From Alphaproteobacteria bacterium (lineage in GTDB: Bacteria; Pseudomonadota; Alphaproteobacteria; ATCC43930; CGMCC-115725), in contig JASIAN010000178.1 of assembly GCA_030042035.1 (NCBI GenBank), forward strand, positions 1 to 42,182: 42,182 nucleotides of DNA, given 5' to 3'. Both the position numbers and the translations under genes were made by a program. The notes under the pieces were generated by a model, which ran no database searches, was not told the origin of the DNA, and saw nothing but the letters and a program-made list of their open reading frames with translations. Positions 16,150 to 24,975 of the stretch are shown here, one piece after another. Positions within the stretch are counted from its first letter, which is position 1. Each line of letters begins with the position of its first letter.

Positions 16150-17792
16150 TTTGTGCTGCTCCGATCGGACGGCCCGCCGGCGGCGCTGGCGACCGGTTCG
16201 AGCCAGACATCAGTCAGATCCTGGCCGAGGAAATGGCTGGGCGTGATGCTCCAGCCGTGCATTCGCGACGAGGTTACGACAATCCGGTTCCACCATAAGA
16301 GCGGTACCGTATAGGCCTGTGTCAGGGCATGCCGCTCGAAATCACGGACGATTTTCGCGCGCTCGTCGGGGTTTGTCGTCATCGCCTGGCCGATGAAGAG
16401 GGCATCGAGGAAGCGATCGGTTGCCCCCGAATAATTGACCGGCGACAGGTCGGGCGAGACGTATTTCGCCAGCTGCAATGACGGGTCGTCGAAGTAGTCG
16501 CCCTCGAAATCCTGCGCTACGTCAAAATTACGCGCGACGACCTGCTTCTGCCAGTCAAAGATGTCGAGGCGCTGCTGGGTCGTCGCGACGCCGATCTCCT
16601 GCCAGCTTTCGGCGAGCAGATTGGCGCCGGTATAATGCGGCATCGGAATGTCGCGCACCAAGAGCGTCAGCTTGAGGTCGCGCACGCCGGCCGCGCCGAG
16701 CAGCCGCTTTGCCTCGGCGCGCGCGGCCGCGACATCGTGGCCGAAGCCGGGCAACTCGACGAGATCGACCTCCGGCATCGCCATGCTCGACCCCGGCCGC
16801 ATCAGCCCGCCGACATATTTGAGAAAGGTCGTGGCTTTGAGTTTTTCGGCCGCGCCCCAGCGGTCGATCGCAAGCGACAGCGCGCGCCGGACCCGCGCAT
16901 CGTTGAACGGCGGCTTCTGCGTGTTGAAGACGACGAGCAACTCCGACAGCCACGGGTTCTCGGCGACCTGCACCTTGTCGCCCAAGGCCTTCACCAGCGC
17001 GTCGCGCTGCGGCGGGCTGACGCCGCGGAACTCGGCCTGGATGTCGCCGCTCTCATAGGCCGGCACGACCTGCGGCACCTTCATGAACAGGGCCTGGTAG
17101 CCGTCGAGATAGGGGCGGTCCGGGCGGAAATACTTGTCCCAGCGGCGGCCGCGCCAATACTGGCCGTTGACATGCTCGACGAAGACAAACGGGCCGGTGC
17201 CGAGCACATGCGTCGCGGGAAAATGCGGGTCCGCGGCGAGCCGGGCGGCGCTGCAGATGCCGTTCCACGGCGAGGCGAAGTTCTCCAGCGCGGCCGCGTC
17301 CGGCCAGGCGAGGCGAAACACCACCGTCAGCGGGTCGGGTGTGTCGATGCCCGCGATCGCGGCATATTCGACCCGCCGCGCCGACAAGACGCCCGGCGGC
17401 GGGCGGATAATGCGCTCGTAGGTGGCCTTGACATCCTGCGACGTCAGCAGCGTCCCGTCGTGGAACAGGACGTTCGGCCGCAGCTTGAAGACATAGGTCT
17501 GGCGGTCGCGCGAGATGCTCCACGACTGCGCCAGATCGCCGACGATCTTCGGGTAATCGGGCCCGTCGAATTTCAACAGCGTTGAGTAATGCGGCGCGAT
17601 CGGATCGATGAACGCAAATGAAGAATTGGAAACAAAGTCGTAGTTCTTGGGTTCGACGATAACGGCAAACGCCAGCGTGCCGCCGCGCTGCGGCGCCGCG
17701 TCGGCGCGGCCCTGTCCGGGCAGGTAAAGGCTGGCGCCGGCGCCGATGCCGCCGGCAATCGCGGCGCGCCGCGTCAGCGCGCGCTTCCTCAC
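16146..17792 (-). CDS. ABC transporter substrate-binding protein, family 5
   Basis: Predicted 548-residue periplasmic receptor of the peptide/opine/nickel type (SBP_bac_5). An N-terminal export signal has twin arginines in a basic start (RKRALTRRAAIAGG) and a cleavage-like GRADAAP, so Tat export is plausible. Family blocks are KIVGDLAQSWSIS, FKLRPNVLFHDGTLLTSQDV, NTQKPPFNDARVRRALSLAI and a C-terminal YTVPLLWWNRIVV. An upstream GTG at 17846 would overlap the TAXI gene, but the GTG at 17792 follows GAGGGCGG and places the signal at the N-terminus, so it is preferred. No permease or ATPase gene is nearby. Confidence 0.86.
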   Translation of the reverse strand: MRKRALTRRAAIAGGIGAGASLYLPGQGRADAAPQRGGTLAFAVIVEPKNYDFVSNSSFAFIDPIAPHYSTLLKFDGPDYPKIVGDLAQSWSISRDRQTYVFKLRPNVLFHDGTLLTSQDVKATYERIIRPPPGVLSARRVEYAAIAGIDTPDPLTVVFRLAWPDAAALENFASPWNGICSAARLAADPHFPATHVLGTGPFVFVEHVNGQYWRGRRWDKYFRPDRPYLDGYQALFMKVPQVVPAYESGDIQAEFRGVSPPQRDALVKALGDKVQVAENPWLSELLVVFNTQKPPFNDARVRRALSLAIDRWGAAEKLKATTFLKYVGGLMRPGSSMAMPEVDLVELPGFGHDVAAARAEAKRLLGAAGVRDLKLTLLVRDIPMPHYTGANLLAESWQEIGVATTQQRLDIFDWQKQVVARNFDVAQDFEGDYFDDPSLQLAKYVSPDLSPVNYSGATDRFLDALFIGQAMTTNPDERAKIVRDFERHALTQAYTVPLLWWNRIVVTSSRMHGWSITPSHFLGQDLTDVWLEPVASAAGGPSDRSSTK

Positions 17793-17829
17793 AAACCCGC
17801 CCTCGCGCCGCTGCGTCGTGCCGGCCGCC

Positions 17830-18963
17830 TCACCGCGCTTGTCCACGCTGCCAGGCCTCGAACTGCTGGAACAAAGCGTTCTTCTCGGCCGGTGACATCG
17901 GCGCGTTGCCGCTGACCTGCCGGCGCTCGTCGATGAAGCGCGAAAACAGCGTCTTCAGCGCGGCGAGGTTCGGCGTGGCGGCCACCTGCGGGTTGTTGCG
18001 CAGCCACTCCGCCGCCGCGGGGGTGCGAGTCCACCCCGGCAGGTCGGCCGCAATATTTACCTCCCGCCATTTCGGATCGTAGCCCGGCGCCAGGAGCTCC
18101 TGGAACCCGGTGAAGAACGTGTCGACGAAGTTGGTCAGGCTGCGGTTACGCTGCGACAGACCGCCCAGGCCGGCGGCCATCAGCACATTGCCGACGGCGA
18201 TCGTGTCGATCGGATGATCGGGAGCAACGAGATTTGGGTAATCGGCGGCCGTGATGCGGGTCGGCGCATAGACGGCGGTCACCGCCTGGGTCAGCGGGAT
18301 GCTGAGCAGATGCAGCCCCCTCCCCTTATTGAGGGCTTGAAAGAACGGCGCCGGCTCGGCCGCGACATAGGCAAGCGCGGCAATCTCGCCCTGGCGCAGT
18401 TTCTGCAACGCCACCGGCTGGCTGTCGGTCGCGAATTTGGCGTGGATGCCGAGCAGGTCGAACAGGCGGTAGGCGGTGACGGCGGTGCCGCTCTCCTTCA
18501 TGTCGATGTTCACGGTCTGCCCGGCGAGGTCGTTGACCGACTTGATGTCGGGCCGCGCCAGCAAATGAAATTCCTCGTTGTAGAGCCGGGTCACGTAGGT
18601 CAGCGATCCGACGCCCGGCAGGAAGTTCCCCGTCTTCGTATAATCGAGTGCATCCGCCTGTACGATCGCGAGGTCGATGCCGCGCAGATATTTCAGGTCG
18701 ATGAGGTTTTGCAGCGGCCCCTTACCGACCACCGGGACGACGCGGCGCGTCGCGCCGTCGTCGATGATGCTGGCGATCTCCGCCGCCATGCGCACCGACA
18801 CGTCATCGGCGGGACCGGTCTCCAATTCGACGACACCGCGGTTCACAACGGCGACGTTCTCGGTGGCGGCATGGGCAACGCGCCCGCCGGTGGCGGCCCC
18901 AGCGACCGCCAGCCCGGCCGCCGCAATGGCTGTGGCGCGGGCGATCGAACGAAACAGGTTCAT
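17830..18963 (-). CDS. TAXI-family solute receptor (TRAP-type)
   Basis: Predicted 377-residue periplasmic solute-binding protein of the TAXI class. The signal peptide is MNLFRSIARATAIAAAGLAV with cleavage near AHAAT. Core blocks include DLAIVQADALDYTK, LYNEEFHLLARPDI, NDLAGQTVNIDMKESGTA and LRQGEIAALAYV, the features of TAXI receptors. A C-terminal extension (about 315-377) is helical and unusual. The usual partner, a fused DctQM-type permease, is absent from the window. The ATG at 18963 overlaps the TGA of the upstream Sel1-like gene by 4 bp. Confidence 0.85.
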   Translation of the reverse strand: MNLFRSIARATAIAAAGLAVAGAATGGRVAHAATENVAVVNRGVVELETGPADDVSVRMAAEIASIIDDGATRRVVPVVGKGPLQNLIDLKYLRGIDLAIVQADALDYTKTGNFLPGVGSLTYVTRLYNEEFHLLARPDIKSVNDLAGQTVNIDMKESGTAVTAYRLFDLLGIHAKFATDSQPVALQKLRQGEIAALAYVAAEPAPFFQALNKGRGLHLLSIPLTQAVTAVYAPTRITAADYPNLVAPDHPIDTIAVGNVLMAAGLGGLSQRNRSLTNFVDTFFTGFQELLAPGYDPKWREVNIAADLPGWTRTPAAAEWLRNNPQVAATPNLAALKTLFSRFIDERRQVSGNAPMSPAEKNALFQQFEAWQRGQAR

Positions 18964-20336
18964 TGGTGTCCAGCTGGCTTGAGCCCCTGTAACAGGAGGG
19001 CGGCGGCGCGGACGCCGAGATCGTGCGCGCGGCGGTACCAATAAGCGGCCTGTTTCGCATCGCCGGTGACGTATCCCAAGCCGGCCCGCGTCAGGAACGC
19101 CGGATCAAAGCTTTCGCCCAGCCGCAACGCCGCCGGCCCATTGCCGCCGTCGGCGCCGCGTTGATAGAATAAGCGCGCGTTTGTCACATCACCCGCGGCA
19201 AAGAGGGCGTCGCCGCGCGCCACCAGCGCGGCTACCTCGCTCGCCGACAGGTTTGCCGCCGCGGGAGCCGTCTTCGCCTTCGCCTCCGACACGCCGTCTT
19301 GCGAAGCCGCCAGATGCTCCGGCGCTTTGGGCGGGCTCGCTGGCGCAGCTGTGTACGGTTCTGCCGCGATCGGCGCGAGCGACGCGGGCGCAATCGGTTG
19401 CGCCGCCGTCGCTGGCGGCGGGATGCGACGCGTGGCCGGCGCCGAGCGAGCGGGTACCGGCGCAACCGGCGGCGACGGGCGGGCGGCAGCGGTTGACGCG
19501 CGCGGGGCCAAAGGTTCCGTCTCGGCGACTGCCGTCGCCGACGCCCGGTTCGGCGCGTCGTGAAGGACGGCTGCCGGGATTTGCGCGCGGCGCGGCGCGA
19601 CGGGCGGCTTATCGGCATTGCCAGCGCCGGGATGAACCGACGTTGCACCGTGTGTCACGCGCAGCAGCTCATACGTCACGCTGGGGGCGGCGGCAATCAA
19701 CGCGGTGAAGACCAGCAGGGCGCCGATCAGCCGCGCGATGCGGCGCCATCCCGCGATGGCGAGAGGCGCTGGGCCGATCCTGCGGTCGTCGGCCGGCTGC
19801 CCCCACGACGTAATCTCCGACTGCACGACAGGGAGGCGAATATCGCGGCGGGGCGCGGCGGTCGCGCCCGCGATGACGGATGATGCGGCCTTGTCGGCCG
19901 CCACCGTTTCGGCGAGGCGGCGCCGCTCCATCTCGCCCTCATGCGCGGGCAGTAGTACGTTCGCTTTGGCGCGTTTGATCAGTAATTCCGTCAGGCTCGG
20001 ACCGGCCGTCTTTTCGATCGCATCGCCGGAACCCTCAAGATCGCTATTTTCGTTGTTTGTTGCGCCAGCTTTCGACCCAAGTTCGGCGAGGATCTCATCC
20101 AATCTTCGTCCGGACGACAGCAGTTCAAAGCACAGCTCTATCGCGCCGTCTTTACCGTTCGCGCGTGAATTCTTTTTCTTTGCGGGCGGAGAATCTTCCG
20201 CCTGATCCTCTGCCGGCACGGCAAGCTCCCCCCAATCGATCGCGTTAAAGCACGATCGGTGGGCGGCTGCAAGATACTCCGGATGACGGGGCCGGTGGGC
20301 GGCTGACCCGCGAACGCGGCCGCCGGCCGGGAGCAT
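18960..20336 (-). CDS. Single-TM protein with Sel1-like C-terminal repeats (larger paralogue)
   Basis: Predicted 458-residue membrane protein. The cytoplasmic N-terminus of about 200 residues has a helical stretch IELCFELLSSGRRLDEILAE and a charged region. One TM helix follows at about 201-222, then a long Pro/Ala linker (about 235-365), then Sel1-like helices at about 373-454 (VARGDALFAAG, ARLFYQRGA, LGESFDPAFLTRAGL, AYWYRRAHDLG). The C-terminus matches the ParA-linked protein at 12990 position by position. The start is uncertain: the ATG at 20336 is used, but it lacks a clear Shine-Dalgarno, and a TTG at 20474 or an internal codon is possible. It leads the TAXI operon by ATGA overlap. Confidence 0.7.
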   Translation of the reverse strand: MLPAGGRVRGSAAHRPRHPEYLAAAHRSCFNAIDWGELAVPAEDQAEDSPPAKKKNSRANGKDGAIELCFELLSSGRRLDEILAELGSKAGATNNENSDLEGSGDAIEKTAGPSLTELLIKRAKANVLLPAHEGEMERRRLAETVAADKAASSVIAGATAAPRRDIRLPVVQSEITSWGQPADDRRIGPAPLAIAGWRRIARLIGALLVFTALIAAAPSVTYELLRVTHGATSVHPGAGNADKPPVAPRRAQIPAAVLHDAPNRASATAVAETEPLAPRASTAAARPSPPVAPVPARSAPATRRIPPPATAAQPIAPASLAPIAAEPYTAAPASPPKAPEHLAASQDGVSEAKAKTAPAAANLSASEVAALVARGDALFAAGDVTNARLFYQRGADGGNGPAALRLGESFDPAFLTRAGLGYVTGDAKQAAYWYRRAHDLGVRAAALLLQGLKPAGHQ

Positions 20337-20517
20337 CCGTTCGGCCAGCGGCCGCAGCGCGGCGATCGCGCTTTTCGGCTTCGGCCGCTCCTCGTTCCTC
20401 AAGCAATATAAGAAGACCGAGATGGGAAGACCGAGCTTCCTGGGAGAGAACCGGCGGATGAGATGCGAGCACAACGGGGCGGACGATCATCCTCGTCGCG
20501 CGGGCCGCGGTGGGTGA

Positions 20518-21768
20518 ATGATCCGGTTTCGCGCGCGCTCGACCGGCGGCATGATCGCGGCCGTTTTTGTCGGCCAGGCCCTCGGCATGGCGGGGATTGT
20601 GTCGTTCCCAGCGCTGCTGCCGCAGTTCCAGCATTTGTGGTCGCTGTCGAGCGGCGAAGCGGGCGTCATCAGCGGCATCTATTTTGCGGGCTATATCGTC
20701 GCGGTTCCGATCTTGACTGCGCTGACCGACCGGCTCGATCCGCGGCGGATCTATGTCATATCGCTGCTGTTCGGGGCGGTGGCGGCGCTCGGCTTTGCGC
20801 TGTTGGCGAATAGCGCCTTCAGCGCCGCCTTGTGGCGCTTTCTGCAGGGCGCGGCGTTCGGCGGCGCTCATATGCCGGGAATGCGCGCGCTGTCGGACGC
20901 GGTGCCGGCCGAACGGGAGACCCGCTCGGTCGCGGTCTATACCTCGACCTTCACGGTCGGCGTCAGTATCTCCTATGCATTGTCGGGGTTTTTTGCCGAT
21001 GCGCTCGGCTGGCGGAGCGGGCTCGCTGTGCTGGCGGCGGGACCGCTGTTCGCGGCAGCGGTCGCCTGGGCCGTGCTGCCGCCGCTGCCGCGCGCCGCGC
21101 CGGCGGGAACGCGCTGGCTGCCGCCATTGGCGCCGATCCTGCGCAACCGCCGGGCACTCCGTTATGTTTGCGCCTACGGGCTGCACAACGGCGAGGTTTC
21201 GGCCATTCGCGCCTGGATGGTGGCGCTGCTCGTCTTCGCGGCGGACCGCGCCGGGCGGGCGGACCTCGCGGGTTACGCGACGCTCGTCGCGACGGTCGGC
21301 AATCTCTGCGGCACGCCGCTGATCGTCGCAGTCAACGAGTTGGCGGCCGGGCGTGACCGCCGCGTGGTCGTCGCCCTCACGATGGCGGTGTCGGCGAGCG
21401 CCGGCATCCTGTTTGCCGCGACGGCCGGCATTTCGCCGATCGCGGCGGCCCTTGCCGCAATCCTTTGCATCGCGGCGGCAACCGCCGATGCCGGGACGAT
21501 CAACGCCGGGCTGGTGGACGCGAGCGATCCCGAGCGGCGCGGCGCGTTTCTGGCGCTCCAGGCGTTGTCGGGGTTCGGCGCCTCGGCGGTGACACCGATC
21601 CTGTTCGGGTTTGTTCTCGACCTGGCCGGCGGCGGCGGCAGCGAGGCGGCTTGGATCGCCGCCTTCGCCGTGCAGGCGGCGATCGGCGCGACCTGGCCGC
21701 TCGCCTATCTGCGCGGCTGCGCCGGGCAACGCCGGGGGGAAGTCGGCTCGCGGTCCGATCCCCTCTAG
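20518..21768 (+). CDS. MFS transporter
   Basis: Predicted 416-residue inner-membrane major facilitator with about twelve TM helices. The first helix is IAAVFVGQALGMAGIVSFPALL. The loop 2-3 motif is TDRLDPRRIY, a variant of GxxxDRxGRR. Helix 4 carries RFLQGAAFGGAHMPGMRAL. The C-terminal half contains LVDASDPERRGAFLALQALSGFGASA. The substrate is unknown. The ATG at 20518 follows a GGTGGGTG sequence. It is divergent from the large Sel1-like gene across about 180 bp with no other gene. Confidence 0.85.
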   Translation: MIRFRARSTGGMIAAVFVGQALGMAGIVSFPALLPQFQHLWSLSSGEAGVISGIYFAGYIVAVPILTALTDRLDPRRIYVISLLFGAVAALGFALLANSAFSAALWRFLQGAAFGGAHMPGMRALSDAVPAERETRSVAVYTSTFTVGVSISYALSGFFADALGWRSGLAVLAAGPLFAAAVAWAVLPPLPRAAPAGTRWLPPLAPILRNRRALRYVCAYGLHNGEVSAIRAWMVALLVFAADRAGRADLAGYATLVATVGNLCGTPLIVAVNELAAGRDRRVVVALTMAVSASAGILFAATAGISPIAAALAAILCIAAATADAGTINAGLVDASDPERRGAFLALQALSGFGASAVTPILFGFVLDLAGGGGSEAAWIAAFAVQAAIGATWPLAYLRGCAGQRRGEVGSRSDPL

Positions 21769-21855
21769 CGCGGCGGCAGCGGCGACGCCCGCGCGAGTCA
21801 CCGGGTGCCAATGGGTTGATTTGCCTTGCGATTAATTGCGCATTGCGCTAGGAAA

Positions 21856-21901
21856 CCCGGGTGGACGAGGGGCGCGAGCCCCTCGGGCGCCTCCACCCGG
21901 G
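21856..21901. other. Composite perfect hairpin with GCGA tetraloop
   Basis: The outer arms CCCGGGTGGA (21856-21865) and TCCACCCGGG (21892-21901) are perfectly complementary over 10 bp. Directly inside, CGAGGGGC (21866-21873) pairs perfectly with GCCCCTCG (21878-21885), closing a GCGA loop of the GNRA type. The only unpaired bases are GGCGCC (21886-21891) as a one-sided bulge. It lies 88 bp after the MFS gene in a 730-bp gap. No T-tract follows, so it is not a typical intrinsic terminator. Confidence 0.7.
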
Positions 21902-22083
21902 GCAGCCGGCCTCGCGGCCGTCTGCGTTCCTGTAAACGCCTGCGCGGTCGCTGTGGTTGCCGTTTCGGTTGTTTTGCAATGCCCATGTGGCGGGAAAGCA
22001 ACAAGAATTGACAAAGTCTCCCGCCGCTGGCGACACCGCGAATGCAGCCCGGCGGATTCCGTTAAGAGCCGCGCTAACGCAAT

Positions 22084-22152
22084 GCGAAACCTGCTGACCA
22101 GCGCTGCGCGGCATTGGCGCAATGGCGCCCGGTCGAAAATGCGGTCGGCCAT
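22084..22152 (-). pseudogene. Possible remnant of a methyltransferase gene start
   Basis: An ATG at 22152 opens MADRIFDRAPLRQCRAAL, which resembles the start of an alphaproteobacterial SAM-dependent methyltransferase family (IFDRALLRRRR-type N-terminus). Similarity stops after about 18-23 residues, and the continuing frame has no methyltransferase motif. It may be a truncated relic or chance. Apart from this, the hairpin at 21856 and the tRNA, nothing was recognised between 21769 and 22502. Confidence 0.22.
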
Positions 22153-22294
22153 GTCCTGCCGCCGGGCTTCCGCTCCGCCGTTTCCGGCTCACTCATCGAA
22201 AATGCCCTCGTCTGTCTGTTCGCATCGGGACGGGGCTGTCGTGCTTGCCCCTGCCGGAAGATCCGGCCCGCCAAAAAGGGACGAAAAGCAAGCT

Positions 22295-22369
22295 TGGCTG
22301 GGGCGGCAGGAGTCGAACCTGCGAATGGCGGAATCAAAATCCGCTGCCTTACCACTTGGCTACGCCCCA
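22295..22369 (-). tRNA. tRNA-Gln (anticodon UUG)
   Basis: On the minus strand the gene begins TGGGGCG at 22369 and ends CGCCCCA followed by GCCA, with CCA encoded in the genome (22297..22295). The D-arm contains AGCCAAGTGGTAAGGC. The anticodon arm is GCGGA-TTTTGAT-TCCGC, which places TTG at positions 34-36. The T-arm is GCAGG-TTCGAAC-TCCTGC. All cloverleaf stems pair. Length is 75 bases including CCA. Confidence 0.97.
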
Positions 22370-22502
22370 CCGGCGGCCTTCTCCTATCATCGCTGCATTG
22401 GCTCGCCGTTGCCAGCGCCAACGCAACGCTGCCCGCTGCCCGATCGCGGGGCGCGCTGCGCCCGCTTTGCAGGTTCGCGTAATGCGCTATCATTGAAGGG
22501 TC

Positions 22503-24950
22503 ATGAGCGATCTCTTGCAGAATTCTCCCGCGCCGCAGGGGCATGCATTCGGCGGCCCCGGCATCCGGCCCACCTGGACCTCGAGCGCCAAGGACATTGT
22601 TGGCTGCGCTCTGGGGCCGGCGCGGCTGTGGTTCACGCTGGGGTTCGGCATCGTCAACGAGGTGTATTATCCGCGCGTCGATATTCCGCAAATTCGCGAT
22701 CTCGGCTTTATCGTTGCGGCGCCGGACGGCTTTTGGGTCGAAATCAAGCGCAATGCAAACTACATGTTGCGGCTCTTGGCGCCGGGCGTACCGGCGGTCG
22801 AGATCGTGCATCGACACCCGCGCTTTTCGCTGCAGCTTCGCGTCAGCCCCGACCCGCGGCGCGATGTGTTGTGCCTCGAATGCCGGCTTGACCGCGCCGC
22901 GGCGGGCGACGAGTTGCAACTTTACATGTTGGTCGCGCCGCATCTCGGCGCCACCGGCTTCGACAATACCGCGCGTGTCGAGGTGCATCACGGCCGGCGC
23001 GTGCTGGCGGCCGAACAGGGGCCGTTCGCCATGGCGGTGGCGGCGGTCGACGAGCATCAGGCCGATGCGATGGGCGCCGCCAGTGCCGGTTATGTCGGAG
23101 CGAGCGACGGCTGGCAGGATTTCGCGCAGCACGGGCGTCTGACCTGGCAATTCGCCGAGGCGGGGCCGGGCAATGTCGCGCTGATCGGGCAATTGCCGCA
23201 CCGCTCGGTCTTGGCGCTCGGCTTCAGCAGCAGCACCGAATCGGCGGCAACGCTGGCGATTTCGAGCGTGCTGCAGCCGTTCGATCAGATCATGCAGCAT
23301 CAGATTGCGGATTGGGAGGAGTGGCTGGCGCAGGCCGGCGACCGCGCCGCGCCGACCCTCGATCTGCCGGAGCCGATCCGCCACCAGGCCGCCGTCTCGG
23401 CGGTCGTGCTGCGCGCCCATCTCGACAAGACCTATCCCGGCGCGATGGTCGCGAGCCTCAGCGTGCCGTGGGGCGATCACGGCGACGAGCGCGGCGGCTA
23501 TCATCTGGTGTGGCCGCGCGATCTCGTGCAATGCGCCAGTGCGCTCCTGGCGTTCGGCGCGGAGCAAGAGGCGCGCGACACGCTGCGCTACCTGATCGCG
23601 ACGCAGACCGAGGACGGCCACTGGCACCAAAACCAGTGGCTCGGCGGCACGCCGTATTGGCAGGGGTTGCAGCTCGACGAGACCGCCTCGCCGGTGCTGC
23701 TCGCCGAGATGCTGGAAGACCGCGACGCGCTGCGCGGCATCGCCGTCGAGCGGATGGTGCGCCGCGCGCTCGGCTATATCGCGCGCAACGGCCCCTCGAC
23801 CGGCCAGGATCGCTGGGAGGAAAACGAGGGCATCAACGCCTATACGCTGGCCACCGCGATCGCCGCGCTCGTCGCCGGCGCCGATCTGCTGCCGCCGCCG
23901 GCGGCCGATTGGGCGTTGGAACTGGCCGATTTCTGGAACGCCAATATCGAGAATTGGCTCGTCGTCACCGATTCCGATCTCGCCCGCCGCTATGCCGTAC
24001 CGGGCTACTACGTGCGGGTCGCGCCGCCGGAAATCTTATGCCAAGCCAATGCCACGCACGCGATCGTGCCGATCCGCAACCGCATTGGCCCCAGCGGTCT
24101 GCGCGGCGACGAGCAGATCGGCACCGAGTTTCTGCATATGGTCCGTTACGGCCTGCGCCGGTCCGACAACCCGTTCATTCTCGGGTCGCTGACGTTGGCT
24201 GACGCGCTGCTGCGCACCGACACGCCGAACGGCCCGGTGTGGCATCGCTACCGTAATGACGGCTACGGCGAGCATGCCGACGGCAGCCCTTACGACGGCA
24301 CCGGCATCGGGCGCGGATGGCCACTCTTGACCGGCGAGCGCGGCCATTACGAATTGTGTGCTGGCCGCGACCCGTTGCCCTATCTCGAAGCGATGGCGGC
24401 GATGGCGAGCCCCGGCGGCATGCTGCCGGAGCAGGTGTGGGACGCCGATCCGATCCCGCAGCGGCGGCTTTATCCCGGTTGCGCCACCGGTTCGGCGATG
24501 CCGCTCGCCTGGGCCCATGCAGAATTCGTCAAGCTTCTCGTGTCGCGCCAGATCGGCCACCCGTTCGCCCGCCCGCGTGCGATCTGGCGCCGTTATCGCG
24601 GCCGGCCGATTGTCGCGCGGCATGCCTTCTGGTGGCCGCATGCGCCGATCGCCGCGATGCCGCCTGGCTCGCTGCTGGCGGTGGCCCTGCCCGAGCCGGG
24701 GGTCGTGCATTGGGGCCGCGACGAGTGGCAAGACATCACCGACGTGCCGACCGCGGACAGCGGTCTCGGGTTTCATGTCGCGGTGCTCGACACCAAAGTG
24801 CTGCCGCTCGGCAGCCGCATCCGGTTCACCTGGCGCAATGCGCACGACTGGGCCGGCCGCAATGTGACAATTGCCGTCGTCGCCGATACGGCGCTTCCAA
24901 CCGATCGGCCAAGAGACCAGCCGGTGCGCGGGGGCGGCGACAGCAACTGA
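22503..24950 (+). CDS. GH15 glucoamylase/glucodextranase-like enzyme
   Basis: Predicted 815-residue glycoside hydrolase family 15 protein that would release glucose from the ends of alpha-glucans. An N-terminal beta-sandwich of the glucodextranase N type covers about 1-270 (FTLGFGIVNEVYYPRVDIPQ). The (alpha/alpha)6 catalytic barrel covers about 290-690. The general acid is Glu439 or Glu440 in WEENEG, and the catalytic base is Glu643 in LPEQVWD. A C-terminal beta domain follows. The substrate-side block VWPRDLVQCASALLAFG is also present. No signal peptide is seen, so it may act on intracellular glucans. The ATG follows GAAGGGTC. Confidence 0.9.
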   Translation: MSDLLQNSPAPQGHAFGGPGIRPTWTSSAKDIVGCALGPARLWFTLGFGIVNEVYYPRVDIPQIRDLGFIVAAPDGFWVEIKRNANYMLRLLAPGVPAVEIVHRHPRFSLQLRVSPDPRRDVLCLECRLDRAAAGDELQLYMLVAPHLGATGFDNTARVEVHHGRRVLAAEQGPFAMAVAAVDEHQADAMGAASAGYVGASDGWQDFAQHGRLTWQFAEAGPGNVALIGQLPHRSVLALGFSSSTESAATLAISSVLQPFDQIMQHQIADWEEWLAQAGDRAAPTLDLPEPIRHQAAVSAVVLRAHLDKTYPGAMVASLSVPWGDHGDERGGYHLVWPRDLVQCASALLAFGAEQEARDTLRYLIATQTEDGHWHQNQWLGGTPYWQGLQLDETASPVLLAEMLEDRDALRGIAVERMVRRALGYIARNGPSTGQDRWEENEGINAYTLATAIAALVAGADLLPPPAADWALELADFWNANIENWLVVTDSDLARRYAVPGYYVRVAPPEILCQANATHAIVPIRNRIGPSGLRGDEQIGTEFLHMVRYGLRRSDNPFILGSLTLADALLRTDTPNGPVWHRYRNDGYGEHADGSPYDGTGIGRGWPLLTGERGHYELCAGRDPLPYLEAMAAMASPGGMLPEQVWDADPIPQRRLYPGCATGSAMPLAWAHAEFVKLLVSRQIGHPFARPRAIWRRYRGRPIVARHAFWWPHAPIAAMPPGSLLAVALPEPGVVHWGRDEWQDITDVPTADSGLGFHVAVLDTKVLPLGSRIRFTWRNAHDWAGRNVTIAVVADTALPTDRPRDQPVRGGGDSN

Positions 24951-24975
24951 CCCGCCGCGCCGTCACGCGGTCAGT
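24946..24975. terminator. Inverted repeat spanning both stop codons of the convergent pair
   Basis: ACTGACC (24946-24952) and GGTCAGT (24969-24975) are perfect inverted repeats, with GCG/CGC pairing inside. The arms contain the stop codon of the GH15 gene and that of the convergent VWA gene. The 20-bp gap leaves no room for another terminator, so this may act in both directions. There is no T-tract, so confidence is low. Confidence 0.35.

Noticed and set aside
20245-21801. A 518-codon minus-strand frame opposite the MFS transporter
   Set aside because: Arg/Gln-rich antisense shadow with no recognisable domain.
22074-23630. A 518-codon minus-strand frame across the start of the GH15 gene and the tRNA
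   Set aside because: It crosses a tRNA and is antisense to a clear GH15 coding region; its composition is Arg/His-rich, as expected of a shadow frame.
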